Both the position numbers and the translations under genes were made by a program. Below the pieces are notes generated by a model. That model did not search any database. It was not told the origin of the DNA and saw nothing but the letters and a program-made list of their open reading frames with translations. From Verrucomicrobiales bacterium (GTDB taxonomy: Bacteria; Verrucomicrobiota; Verrucomicrobiia; Verrucomicrobiales; DEV007): a DNA stretch of 58,654 nt. The first letter of the stretch is position 1. The number at the start of each line of letters is the position of its first letter. The DNA lies in the NCBI GenBank assembly GCA_028047635.1, contig JAOFXR010000014.1:1-58654 (forward strand), given 5' to 3'. Shown piece by piece: positions 26,673-35,151 of this stretch.

Positions 26673-28055
26673 ATGTCTATCCTTGTTCGAATTACCGTTC
26701 TACTTCTGCTCTTTAGCGTGTCGATTCAGTCCACCCAAGGAGATCAGAGCCCCCCCAACGTCGTGATCCTGCTCGCTGATGATCTCGGTTATCAGGATAT
26801 CGGTTGCTACGGCGGCCCTGTCAAAACCCCTGCGATTGATTCACTCGCGGCAGGGGGGACCCGGTTTCAGCAATTCTATTCAGGTTGCGCGGTCTGCTCA
26901 CCGTCACGGGCCACCCTCATTACGGGGCGACATCATATCAGGACCGGCGTTTACAGTTGGATTTCCGACAAGGTTCAAAAATCGCACCTCCTTGAGCGGG
27001 AAGTTACTCTCGCTGAAATCTTGAAGAAAGCGGGTTACGCCACGGCTCATGTAGGAAAATGGCATCTAGGCCTGCCAACGGACACTCGCGACAAGCCGAC
27101 GCCAAAGGATCACGGATTCGACCACTGGTTTGCGACCTGGAACAATGCCGAGCCAAGCCACCGGAATCCTGAGACCTTTATTCGCAATGGTGAGCCTGTC
27201 GGAAAGTTAGAGGGCTACTCCTGCCAGCTTGTGGTCGATGAAGCCATTCAGTGGCTCGATGCACGGACAGATACCGAAGCGCCCTTTTTCCTCAATGTTT
27301 GGTTTCATGAGCCACATGCTCCCATTGCTGCGCCCGATGAGATCGTCGATGACTACGGCAAATTGAAGGATAAAGGGGCCATCTACTCGGGGACAATCGA
27401 CAACACCGATCAAGCGATCAAGCGGCTCCTCGCAAAATTGAAGGAGCTCGGCGCGCCTGAAGACACCATCATCGTCTATGCCTCCGACAACGGAAGCTAC
27501 CGTGATGATCGCACCGGTGGCCTGCGAGGACGGAAAGGGATGAACTGGGACGGCGGCATTCGTGTTCCCGGGATTTTCAACTGGCCGGGTAAAATCAATC
27601 CGGATGTTATTCTGCAGGAACCAGCCGGGTTGGTCGATATGCTCCCGACGATTTGTGAATTGGTGGGCGCGGAGCGTCCTGATGGGATTCATCTCGATGG
27701 AACCAGCCTCGCATCGCTGTTGCTCGGCGATGGTGATGGATTCGACCGAAAGCAGCCTCTGTTTTGGCACCTTCAAAAATCCCGTCCTGTCGTGGCGATG
27801 CGCTCAGGCAAATATTCGCTCGTCGCCGATCCTGATTATGAGCTCTCGACGAGCAATATGTTCGAAGAAGCCTGGATCCCCGCGATAAAGAACGGGCGAT
27901 ACACGAACTACCAGCTTTTCGACCTTGAAGCCGATCCCAATCAAACGACAAACATAGCGGGAGATCATCCTGAACTCCTCGGTAAGCTGAAAGATCAGCT
28001 CCTTGAGATCAATGACAGCATCATGATGGATGGCAAAGACTGGCACAAAGAGTGA
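26673..28055 (+). CDS. Secreted sulfatase
   Basis: A 460-residue sulfatase from ATG 26673; a GTG five codons upstream (26658) is an alternative start. A signal peptide covers about residues 1-23. The metal-binding LLADDLGYQDIG is at about 33-44, and the formylglycine motif CSPSRATLITGRH starts at Cys75. HVGKWHLG and ASDNGSYRDD follow. It belongs to the type I, formylglycine-dependent class acting on sulfated glycans or small esters. It is followed after 143 bases by a small exported coiled-coil protein. Confidence 0.93.
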   Translation: MSILVRITVLLLLFSVSIQSTQGDQSPPNVVILLADDLGYQDIGCYGGPVKTPAIDSLAAGGTRFQQFYSGCAVCSPSRATLITGRHHIRTGVYSWISDKVQKSHLLEREVTLAEILKKAGYATAHVGKWHLGLPTDTRDKPTPKDHGFDHWFATWNNAEPSHRNPETFIRNGEPVGKLEGYSCQLVVDEAIQWLDARTDTEAPFFLNVWFHEPHAPIAAPDEIVDDYGKLKDKGAIYSGTIDNTDQAIKRLLAKLKELGAPEDTIIVYASDNGSYRDDRTGGLRGRKGMNWDGGIRVPGIFNWPGKINPDVILQEPAGLVDMLPTICELVGAERPDGIHLDGTSLASLLLGDGDGFDRKQPLFWHLQKSRPVVAMRSGKYSLVADPDYELSTSNMFEEAWIPAIKNGRYTNYQLFDLEADPNQTTNIAGDHPELLGKLKDQLLEINDSIMMDGKDWHKE

Positions 28056-28198
28056 ATGCAACCGTAACAGTCGGCTTGGATTCGCCATGACTGGGAAATT
28101 AAAATCGCCCTACGCTTCAGTGATGTCGCCAGCCACCTTCGATGGCCGAGACGCAGAAGCGGCTCCGCGACCGGGGATTCTGACAACCTACACATTCC

Positions 28199-29011
28199 AT
28201 GACGAAACGGCTCATCACTCTCGTAACCACACTTGCGGTATTCGGATTAGCGAACGCCGAAAACCCGCTTCAAGATCAGAATAAGATATCATCGAAGCAA
28301 GCGATTGAGCTTCACGAAAAAGTCGCCGGCACGGTTTGGACCTATCCGTGGCGAGGTAAGAGCTACGACTTTGGATTTTCAAAGGACAGCACGATAGCGA
28401 AATTGGAAACCGGATGGACGGATACTACTTGGAAGACGGTTGGTCCCCGTGATATTTTGATCGAGGGTGCTGATAATGCGATTCTTCTGAGCTTCAACGA
28501 AGATACAAGCTCCTTCAAAACGTTTGATTGGGACCATCAGCCCGCCTCGGGAAAACCGAAGACCGAAACGTTGCAATCTCGAACAAAGCTGAACTCATGG
28601 ACTCCAAAAGAGATCCAAAAACTCGTCCAAACGCGAGGAAGAGAGATTACGAAGATTGATCAAAAATACAGAAGTGATCTCGAAAAACTAAGGTCGAAAT
28701 ATGCGAAACTCGGCGATACCGAGACGTTGAATTTGTTAGCCGCGGTGAAAGCGGCGATGGATCCCGTAAAAAACAAAGGAGCACAGGATCGCCATTGGGT
28801 TTGGAGATCTGGCGGTGAATTGATGTTAAAAGCAAATGGAAAGGCGCGCCACTCCAAATGGCCACGAGAAGGAACCTGGTCTCTTTTCCCAGACGGTGCG
28901 ATCAAGTTGGAAGGCCCTACGGGTAGCTTCAGAATTCACTTTCAAGGCGATGTGGGATACGTGCAACATCTTGAAAAAGGCGGTTCGACGACGATAAGCC
29001 CAAAGCACTAG
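28199..29011 (+). CDS. Exported coiled-coil protein with C-terminal beta domain
   Basis: A 270-residue protein with a signal peptide (LVTTLAVFGLANA, cleavage near residue 20). Residues 30-115 form a beta-rich module with Trp/Gly repeats (GTVWTYPWRGKSYDFGF). A charged coiled coil lies at about 140-190 (REITKIDQKYRSDLEKLRSKYAKLGD...), and another small beta module follows with NGKARHSKWPREGTW. Proteins with a 'K-Y-...-L-...-K-Y-x-K-x-G-D' coiled coil next to a Trp/Gly-rich module are common in Verrucomicrobia and Planctomycetes but unnamed. The broken gene at 29918-30515 has a similar plan. Function unknown; probably periplasmic or surface. Confidence 0.72.
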   Translation: MTKRLITLVTTLAVFGLANAENPLQDQNKISSKQAIELHEKVAGTVWTYPWRGKSYDFGFSKDSTIAKLETGWTDTTWKTVGPRDILIEGADNAILLSFNEDTSSFKTFDWDHQPASGKPKTETLQSRTKLNSWTPKEIQKLVQTRGREITKIDQKYRSDLEKLRSKYAKLGDTETLNLLAAVKAAMDPVKNKGAQDRHWVWRSGGELMLKANGKARHSKWPREGTWSLFPDGAIKLEGPTGSFRIHFQGDVGYVQHLEKGGSTTISPKH

Positions 29012-29037
29012 TTCACTCACTAGACCCAAGGCGGGAA

Positions 29038-29059
29038 GAGTGGCGTTATGCAGCCACTC
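29038..29059 (+). terminator. Hairpin downstream of 28199-29011 gene
   Basis: Perfect 7-bp arms GAGTGGC and GCCACTC with an 8-base loop, 27 bases after the stop codon. No good T-run follows, so termination may be weak or factor-assisted. Confidence 0.35.
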
Positions 29060-29155
29060 CTGACTGAATTGCATAGCCTCTGCGGCTCGGCTCAAGCGGC
29101 ACGCCCCCTGTGATTACGATTCCCCAATTGGCGACGATAATGTAAACTGAAGCGG

Positions 29156-29896
29156 ATGACCTTGCGCTGTATTACCTTTGTCCTTCTCTTTGTGATTCAC
29201 CTCAATGGCGCTTGCGCTCAGGCAGATGAGGACGCGCAAACGATCAGGGTGTTCATCGCGCTTTGCGACAACAACACTCAGGGAATCATGCCTGTCGGCG
29301 CAAAGATTGGCGATGGTGATCAACCGGATGAAAACCTCTATTGGGACTGCAGTGATGGTTTCGGTCTTTATTTCAAAAAGAGCCCGCACTGTAAGGTGGT
29401 CGAATCCGAGAAGGAAATTTCGGAGCAGATACTGCGACGGATGACGCTCAGGCACAAGTCGAGCCCTATCACTTTAATTGCCGATGCCTATCGTGGTTCT
29501 GAAATGAGGCAGTGCTACCTCGATTTTGAATCCGCACTCGCCTCTGGAGAATATGTGCTGGTGTCCTATATTGGTCATAACGCACTGATGGATTCGGTGT
29601 ATGAAGAATCCGCCTTCATTGCTAAGCATTCGACTGATGCGATCGTCCTCGTTTGTCGGAGCGATTCATATGCTTCGAGCCGAATTAAAAATTTAGGAGG
29701 ACGACCCGTTTTGATGACTCAACAGCTGATGTATCCTGGCGCACTCATTCTCCATGACGCCATTGAAGCGTGGATACCAAAGGGAAGCCTCGCTGAAATT
29801 CGACGAGCAGCAGGAAAGGCTTGCAGCAAGAATCAAGGAATCTCAGTGAAAGCTGCCACCGGCATTTTTGCAAACCTCGAAGAGGATACCGAGTGA
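29156..29896 (+). CDS. Exported protein with possible clan CD-like His/Cys pair
   Basis: A 246-residue protein with a signal peptide (hydrophobic 7-18, cleavage near ACAQA). The mature part starts with VFIALCDNNTQGIMPVGAKIGDGDQP then NLYWDC, a conserved-looking block. Two hydrophobic strands end in candidate catalytic residues: VLVSYIGH at His141 and DAIVLVC at Cys167. Hydrophobic strand-His and strand-Cys in this order is the pattern of clan CD cysteine peptidases (caspase/gingipain fold), though the 26-residue spacing is short. Peptidase activity is therefore an inference and no named family was recognised. It lies between two coiled-coil exported proteins. Confidence 0.7.
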   Translation: MTLRCITFVLLFVIHLNGACAQADEDAQTIRVFIALCDNNTQGIMPVGAKIGDGDQPDENLYWDCSDGFGLYFKKSPHCKVVESEKEISEQILRRMTLRHKSSPITLIADAYRGSEMRQCYLDFESALASGEYVLVSYIGHNALMDSVYEESAFIAKHSTDAIVLVCRSDSYASSRIKNLGGRPVLMTQQLMYPGALILHDAIEAWIPKGSLAEIRRAAGKACSKNQGISVKAATGIFANLEEDTE

Positions 29897-29917
29897 AGAG
29901 GGGGACCTCAAGGATTT

Positions 29918-30515
29918 CTATTCCGAGTATTTCAGTTGCGCGCGCACTTTGTGGCCATTCACCAGATTCTCAACCGTTGCCGATTTGCCGCTGGGATGCA
30001 CTCTAATCGTCCAGCCGGTTTCCTTAGTCCTTCGTTTCTCACTCCAGAAGTGGAACATGCCCGGTTCGGACGATTCTTCATATACTTGATCATCAGGTCG
30101 CAAATTGACTCCCGTGACAGTCGCTTTCCCATTCGCATTGAATACGGTTGTCGTGGTAAAATCGGGAAAGTTATCATGTTGATAATAAGCGGTTTTCCCG
30201 GCAAGCAATGCCTCACCGGATTTGGGACTGGTAGCATTTGCCGACGCCTGATTTAGAGTTGAAATCTCGTTCTCAAGGACCTTGATCCTCTCGTTGATTG
30301 CGTTCGCCTCGTCCAAATCTCTCGCCTTGATCGCCGAATCGAGTGCTGCCTTCAGCTCAGCAATATACTTCTCGTTGAGCCGCTTGATCCCTTCAGCCAG
30401 ATCTTCCTCGTATTTTTTTACGAGGATTTCGTAACGCGAAGGAAGATCAGCTGAGAAGGTGTCAGAAAGAATGCCCCAAAGCGATAAGGAATAGGGATCG
30501 AACGTTGGAGAGCAT
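29918..30515 (-). pseudogene. Frameshifted gene for exported coiled-coil protein
   Basis: Read from ATG 30515, the frame gives a signal-peptide-like start (MLSNVRSLFLIALG) but stops at 30463-30465. Removing one G from the four-base run at 30475-30478 joins it exactly to a long frame that continues to 29918: DTFSADLPSRYEILVKKYEEDL..., a coiled coil, then a beta module with TGWTIRVHPSG near the end. The repaired protein would be 198 residues, and no ATG or GTG in the downstream frame could start the same product. It is either a real one-base frameshift or a sequencing error. Architecture resembles the intact gene at 28199-29011. Confidence 0.65.
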
Positions 30516-30664
30516 GGGATTCAGGTCTCTCTTTCTATAACGGTTTGAGAAACGGGGATCAAGCATTCAAGCCGGGGAGAGGATTGAATGAACTCGCCGA
30601 TCACGAGCGCTTTGAGCATACGATTCGCCTCCGAACCTTTGTCTTTTATCCTTTCAGCATTTCG

Positions 30665-30692
30665 GATACATTTCGGTGAAGCAGTGTAGAAT
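30665..30692 (+). promoter_or_regulatory. Possible promoter of the sugar-acid cluster
   Basis: TAGAAT (30687-30692, five of six matches to the -10 consensus) lies 14 bases before the ATG at 30707, with GATACA (30665-30670) 16 bases further upstream as a weak -35. If real, the transcript would have a very short leader of about eight bases. Confidence 0.3.
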
Positions 30693-30706
30693 AACGATAT
30701 TTTCAA

Positions 30707-31741
30707 ATGGTCCGCGCCCCCCAATCCATAGAGGAACTTGATGAAATAGCCAGTAAACCGAGCGAGGCAGTCATCGAAGCGTTGTCGGGAATTGAAGGCC
30801 CCATCGTCGTCGCGGGTGCTGGAGGGAAAATGGGATTTCATCTCTGCCGAATGCTCCGAAGAGGCTTCGATCATCTCAATATGAGCAATGAAATCGTGGG
30901 TATCTCCCGATTTGGCGATGCTGCGACTCGTTCGCTTTTTGATAAACAGGGAATAACGACCCTTTCGGCGGATTTAACGAACCCGGTCAGTTATAACGAC
31001 CTACCGGAGGCGTCAGCCGTCTTTTTTCTAGCCGGACGAAAATTTGGAACAAGCGACTCTCCTGAAACGCTTCGACTTTTTAATGAGGAAATGCCATCGA
31101 TGGTGGCTGAGCGCTACGCCGATTCCGACATTGTGGCGCTCTCAACCGGATGTGTTTACTCATTTGTCACGCCGGAATCTGGTGGCTCTGTTGAGACCGA
31201 CCCCACCGATCCCGTCGGTGACTATGCTCAATCCTGTCTTGGAAGGGAGCGCGCCTTCATTCATGCCAGCGAGAAGCACGGAACGGCCCTCTCTCTGATT
31301 CGCCTAAATTACTCAGTCGATCTTCGCTACGGGGTTCTCGTAGATCTCGCCTCGAAGGTTTTTGCCGGTGAAGAAGTCGATGTCACGATGGGTTATTTGA
31401 ACTGCATCTGGCAGGGCGATGCGACCGAACATATCATTCAGGCGCTGGCAGAGACACGGCCGGCCCCGACTCCGTTTATTCTAAATGTCACCGGTTCCCG
31501 CCTCCTCAAAATTAGAGAGCTTGCCCTTTGGTTTTCGAGGCGATTTGACAGACGCGTTACGCTGACTGGATTGGAAGCAGAAACGGCATGGTTGAATAAT
31601 GCCGAGAAATCACATCGTCTCTTCGGTGCACCAGGCATTGCGGAAGACGCATTGATGGAATGGGTGGCTCAATGGATCGAAAACGACAGGCCGCTTTTGG
31701 GCAAACCAACACACTTTGAAGTTCGAGATGGAAAATATTGA
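30707..31741 (+). CDS. NAD-dependent epimerase/dehydratase-family protein
   Basis: A 344-residue short-chain dehydrogenase of the extended type. The N-terminal nucleotide-binding motif is VVAGAGGKMG (about residues 35-44), and LSADLTNP and a VFFLAGRK strand follow. An active-site-like STGCVY block occurs near residue 146, although the usual YxxxK is not clear: GDYAQSCLGRERAF has Tyr but not Lys at the expected spacing. Substrates are typically nucleotide sugars or sugars. Its position at the head of a plus-strand pair with a DHDPS-family aldolase suggests a sugar or uronate dehydrogenase, but this is inference. It overlaps the next gene by 14 bases. Confidence 0.8.
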   Translation: MVRAPQSIEELDEIASKPSEAVIEALSGIEGPIVVAGAGGKMGFHLCRMLRRGFDHLNMSNEIVGISRFGDAATRSLFDKQGITTLSADLTNPVSYNDLPEASAVFFLAGRKFGTSDSPETLRLFNEEMPSMVAERYADSDIVALSTGCVYSFVTPESGGSVETDPTDPVGDYAQSCLGRERAFIHASEKHGTALSLIRLNYSVDLRYGVLVDLASKVFAGEEVDVTMGYLNCIWQGDATEHIIQALAETRPAPTPFILNVTGSRLLKIRELALWFSRRFDRRVTLTGLEAETAWLNNAEKSHRLFGAPGIAEDALMEWVAQWIENDRPLLGKPTHFEVRDGKY

Positions 31742-32771
31742 AGCAATTAACCTGCGAAAGCACCTCGTAAAGGGCCAGGTCATTCCCGCGGTTCCGCTGG
31801 CTTTGGAGAAAGACGGAACCTGGAGTCAAAAATATCAGCGAGCCTTGTTGCGATATTATTTGGAGTCAGGGGCAGGGGGACTTGCGATCGGTGTGCACAC
31901 CACTCAATTCGAAATTCGTGATCCAAAGCACAAACTCTTCGAACCCGTCCTCGAGTTTTGCTCCGCTGAGATCGATCGACATCGCAACAGTCGCAACACC
32001 TTTGCCAAGATCGCCGGTATCTGTGGGAAGACCCGTGATGCTAAGAAGGAGGCCAACTTTGCAATGAAGCACGGCTACAATGCCGGCTTGCTGAGCCTCT
32101 CGGCGTTTGAGTCGGCCAGTGACAAAGTCATGATCACTCATTGTCAGAAAGTGGCCGAGGTCATTCCTCTGATTGGTTTCTACCTCCAGCCCGCGGTGGG
32201 TGGGCGTAAATATTCTTACGCGTTTTGGAAGGAATTCGTTAAAATCGAGAACGTCGTCGCGATTAAGATTGCTCCGTTCAACCGTTACGGAACGCTCGAC
32301 GTGATTCGAGCCGTTGCTGAAAGCGGTCGGGAGGACATCATTCTCTACACAGGGAACGACGATAATATTATCCACGACCTTCTGACTCCGTTTCAGTTTG
32401 GTGAGACCACTCTGCGCATTATGGGTGGGTTGCTGGGCCAATGGGCAATCGGAACGAAGAGCGCTCAGGAAACCATGCGAAAGATCAGAAACGGCGGCGG
32501 TGCCACAGGAGAATGGGCAAGGCAGAACGCCGGTCTCACTGATTTAAACAGCGCCATTTTCGATGCGGCCAATGATTTTGCAGGATGTATCCCCGGAATC
32601 AATGAGATGCTTCGTCGTGACGGGCTTTTACCATCAAATCGCTGCCTGAATCCGAAAGAAGTGCTTTCGTCGGGGCAGGAGGCCGAGCTTGATCGTGTTA
32701 GCCACGCCTACCGCGACTTATTGGACAGGCCCTTTATCGAGCAGAATCTGGAGCGCTGGCTGGAGGACTAA
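31728..32771 (+). CDS. Dihydrodipicolinate synthase/N-acetylneuraminate lyase-family aldolase
   Basis: A 347-residue TIM-barrel protein from ATG 31728 (an alternative ATG lies at 31716). Motifs fit the Schiff-base aldolase family: GLAIGVHTTQF near the start in place of the usual GTTGE, a Tyr in IGFYLQPAVGG, and the probable catalytic Lys in VVAIKIAPFNRYG. The family cleaves or forms 2-keto acids such as KDG, N-acetylneuraminate or dihydrodipicolinate. The neighbouring enolase-superfamily dehydratase and symporter favour a 2-keto-3-deoxy sugar-acid aldolase over lysine synthesis. It is longer than typical DapA (about 290), with a C-terminal extension. Confidence 0.85.
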   Translation: MENIEAINLRKHLVKGQVIPAVPLALEKDGTWSQKYQRALLRYYLESGAGGLAIGVHTTQFEIRDPKHKLFEPVLEFCSAEIDRHRNSRNTFAKIAGICGKTRDAKKEANFAMKHGYNAGLLSLSAFESASDKVMITHCQKVAEVIPLIGFYLQPAVGGRKYSYAFWKEFVKIENVVAIKIAPFNRYGTLDVIRAVAESGREDIILYTGNDDNIIHDLLTPFQFGETTLRIMGGLLGQWAIGTKSAQETMRKIRNGGGATGEWARQNAGLTDLNSAIFDAANDFAGCIPGINEMLRRDGLLPSNRCLNPKEVLSSGQEAELDRVSHAYRDLLDRPFIEQNLERWLED

Positions 32772-32784
32772 GGGCCAACCGTTT

Positions 32785-34257
32785 CTAAACCTTGTTGTCC
32801 TCTCGCCAGATCGCGAGTGTCGGCATCGTCGACCAATCTGGCTCAGTGCCTGATCCGAAGCCTATCGTTTGAAGTGAGGCGGTTTCGACTTTTCCGTTTT
32901 TTATTCGCAGAAAAACGTCGCCATCTCTTTCCTCATAGAGGTCCGGATTCTGTTTCAACAAGGCCTGCTTTTCCACTTCAAAGAGGTGAGACATCCCATA
33001 CGCGTAGTGATGGCCGTTTCGTTCACAATGATCGATTCCGAGAACGCTGAGGGTGACGAAATCCTGATGCAGCGGAATGATGGACATATTGGATAGATCC
33101 TCGCCGGAGAGAAAGGCATCCCGATTTGAGACCGTGGCAAAGTGAACGCACAATCCGAAGTTGAGAAGGGACTTAAAAACGCCCTTACAGTTTTTGTGAG
33201 AAGTTCCCGAATACCCAATCGCGAAGGCGTCTTTAAACGCCATCGTCGCTCCATCCGCTTCATCGATTTCGAGCGGTTTTCGCTGTGAGATTTCGGCGAC
33301 GGTTGCCGCGGTTTCAGGATCGTGAGTAAGCGCCCGGGTAAATGGCTGCTCGATGAAACGCGTGTGCTGAAAAAGACCGGTCACTTCCTGCTCGAAACGT
33401 TTCACAAAGGCTGCGAATTTTGCGATATCGGTGTAGGCCTCATTTCCATCCAGCGTCACGACCGGGCTGTTGATATGGACGAGCACCTCATGCCATATTT
33501 TTTCGAGTCGCTGTAGATCATGATCGGGCTCACCGGAGATTTTAATCTTAAAATAGCGAAGTCCGTCTCGATCCGCGTATTCCTTCAGTGTCTCCGGCTC
33601 GCCGTCATTAACGCGACTCTCCTCAGGCCATTCTGACGCATCAATTGGATCAGACAGACCAACCGTATGGCGAATGTAGAACTTTGTGTTCGGTTTCTGA
33701 GGAAGGATGAGCGGGAGGTTGAATCCCTCCAATTCCGGGTGGACCGTTTCAGGCGTAATCCCGAGTCGGTTTTCGTGAACCATCTCAAAGAATGATCGCC
33801 CTTCGATTCGACAGCAGGCGTCAATGACCGCTCGTTCAAAAATCGCCGAACCATAGCTGGCCATCAGATCCTCGTAATTATTATCCCTGCCGAACTGCGC
33901 GACGATCTCACTCGCCACACTCCAGAGTGAGAAAGCACTCTCAAACGACTTACCATTTTCGAGATAGATCGTCCGGGCTTCTTCTACGAGGTCGAGAAGC
34001 ATGGTCAGCTTTTCGCCGGGATCGATGTCCTGACGCTTGTCGAGCCACCCGAAGGAGGGGCGATCCCCGGATAGCCCCGTTGCGGTTTTCCCATCATGAG
34101 ACCGAATTGAGACTCTGACTAAAAGGATCGCACGAGGACGTCGTTTCGCCGTCGCTGCCTTTTCACCGGTGGGCTCAGATTTACCGATGGAGAAATTCAT
34201 TCGGTTCGGCGGAGTTTCGCGAACGAAGACATCGATGGATTGCAGTTGATAGGCCAT
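32785..34257 (-). CDS. Enolase-superfamily (mandelate racemase-like) dehydratase
   Basis: A 490-residue protein. The barrel carries KIK at 237-239, a metal-ligand Asp at 270 (TLDGNEAY), Glu303 (FIEQPF), Glu333 in LEIDEADG, and a GYSGTSHKNCKG block near 348-359 with candidate acid/base lysines. These match the three acidic magnesium ligands and catalytic lysines of the superfamily. Length exceeds the usual 370-400, and residues 1-130 form an enlarged N-terminal domain. Members often dehydrate sugar acids to 2-keto-3-deoxy acids, the substrate type of the convergent aldolase gene, whose stop lies 13 bases away. Confidence 0.83.
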   Translation of the reverse strand: MAYQLQSIDVFVRETPPNRMNFSIGKSEPTGEKAATAKRRPRAILLVRVSIRSHDGKTATGLSGDRPSFGWLDKRQDIDPGEKLTMLLDLVEEARTIYLENGKSFESAFSLWSVASEIVAQFGRDNNYEDLMASYGSAIFERAVIDACCRIEGRSFFEMVHENRLGITPETVHPELEGFNLPLILPQKPNTKFYIRHTVGLSDPIDASEWPEESRVNDGEPETLKEYADRDGLRYFKIKISGEPDHDLQRLEKIWHEVLVHINSPVVTLDGNEAYTDIAKFAAFVKRFEQEVTGLFQHTRFIEQPFTRALTHDPETAATVAEISQRKPLEIDEADGATMAFKDAFAIGYSGTSHKNCKGVFKSLLNFGLCVHFATVSNRDAFLSGEDLSNMSIIPLHQDFVTLSVLGIDHCERNGHHYAYGMSHLFEVEKQALLKQNPDLYEERDGDVFLRIKNGKVETASLQTIGFGSGTEPDWSTMPTLAIWREDNKV

Positions 34258-34335
34258 AGCTTCGCGAACATACTTCGATGTTTCCTAAAGCGTAGCAACA
34301 CTGATTTCTGCGGACATCCGTTGAGAACCTTTCCC

Positions 34336-35151
34336 ATGGCCACCGAGCATATTCGCCTTCTTCAACTCAGTGACATTCCCTTTGCCCAGCGGGTTCGTAA
34401 GATTGCGGGATGGAACCAAACCGACGCCGATTGGGATCGGCTTATTCGGTTCGAACCGGAAGGCTGCTTTCTCATCGAGTGTGAGGGAACTCCCGCCGGC
34501 ACGGCAACGACTACCGTCCATCATGATGAGGTCGGTTGGATCGGGATGGTTTTGGTTCATCCCGATTTTCGTCGCAGGGGGCTCGCCACGAACTTGTTGA
34601 ACGAATGCATCAACTATCTCAAGCCGCGAACCAAGTCGATCAAACTCGATGCGACTCCGGCGGGAATGTTAGTCTACGAGAAACTGGGATTCGCAGAGGA
34701 AACCCGTCTCCATCGCTGGGAGGGGAAGGGGACCGCGAGTGCCCGTCCTGAGGGCGGGGGGAGCGAGCTGCCGCTGGAATTGGATAAACTCGCTTTTGGA
34801 GCCGATCGCTCAGAATTCCTGATGAGACTCGCCCAATCGAGCGAAGTTCATACCCGCTCCGATAGAGATGGATACGGTATGATTCGTAAGGGTATCAATG
34901 CTTCCTACCTTGGATCTGTCGTCGCCCGGGTTCCCAAAGTCGGTCGCGAAATTGTTGAGGCCCTGTTATCTCAGGCCAATGACGCAGCGGTCTACTGGGA
35001 CATTCTTGATGAAAACCTGCCTGCGATGAAATTAGCGGAAAAACGGGGATTCGAGAGACAACGCGAACTGATCCGAATGCGCCTCGGTGCAAAAGGATTC
35101 GAAGGTGACCTTTCCAGGCAGTGGGCGATCACCGGCCCTGAAACGGGCTAA
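34336..35151 (+). CDS. GNAT-family N-acetyltransferase with C-terminal YitH-like domain
   Basis: A 271-residue protein from ATG 34336; the frame is open to 34240 but MATEHIRLLQLSDIP is a typical GNAT start. The acetyl-CoA site is VLVHPDFRRRGLATNLLNEC (about residues 75-94), followed by a LVYEKLGF motif. A second domain (about 150-265) has the YWDILDENLPAMKLAEKRGFERQR pattern of a second GNAT-like half, as in the YitH/DUF1248 type. The acceptor is unknown. Its stop codon overlaps the stop of the convergent sulfatase. Confidence 0.87.
   Translation: MATEHIRLLQLSDIPFAQRVRKIAGWNQTDADWDRLIRFEPEGCFLIECEGTPAGTATTTVHHDEVGWIGMVLVHPDFRRRGLATNLLNECINYLKPRTKSIKLDATPAGMLVYEKLGFAEETRLHRWEGKGTASARPEGGGSELPLELDKLAFGADRSEFLMRLAQSSEVHTRSDRDGYGMIRKGINASYLGSVVARVPKVGREIVEALLSQANDAAVYWDILDENLPAMKLAEKRGFERQRELIRMRLGAKGFEGDLSRQWAITGPETG

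Noticed and set aside
30521-30874. 117-codon minus-strand frame overlapping the epimerase start
   Set aside because: Overlaps the Rossmann motif of the epimerase gene on the other strand and shows no protein-like features.
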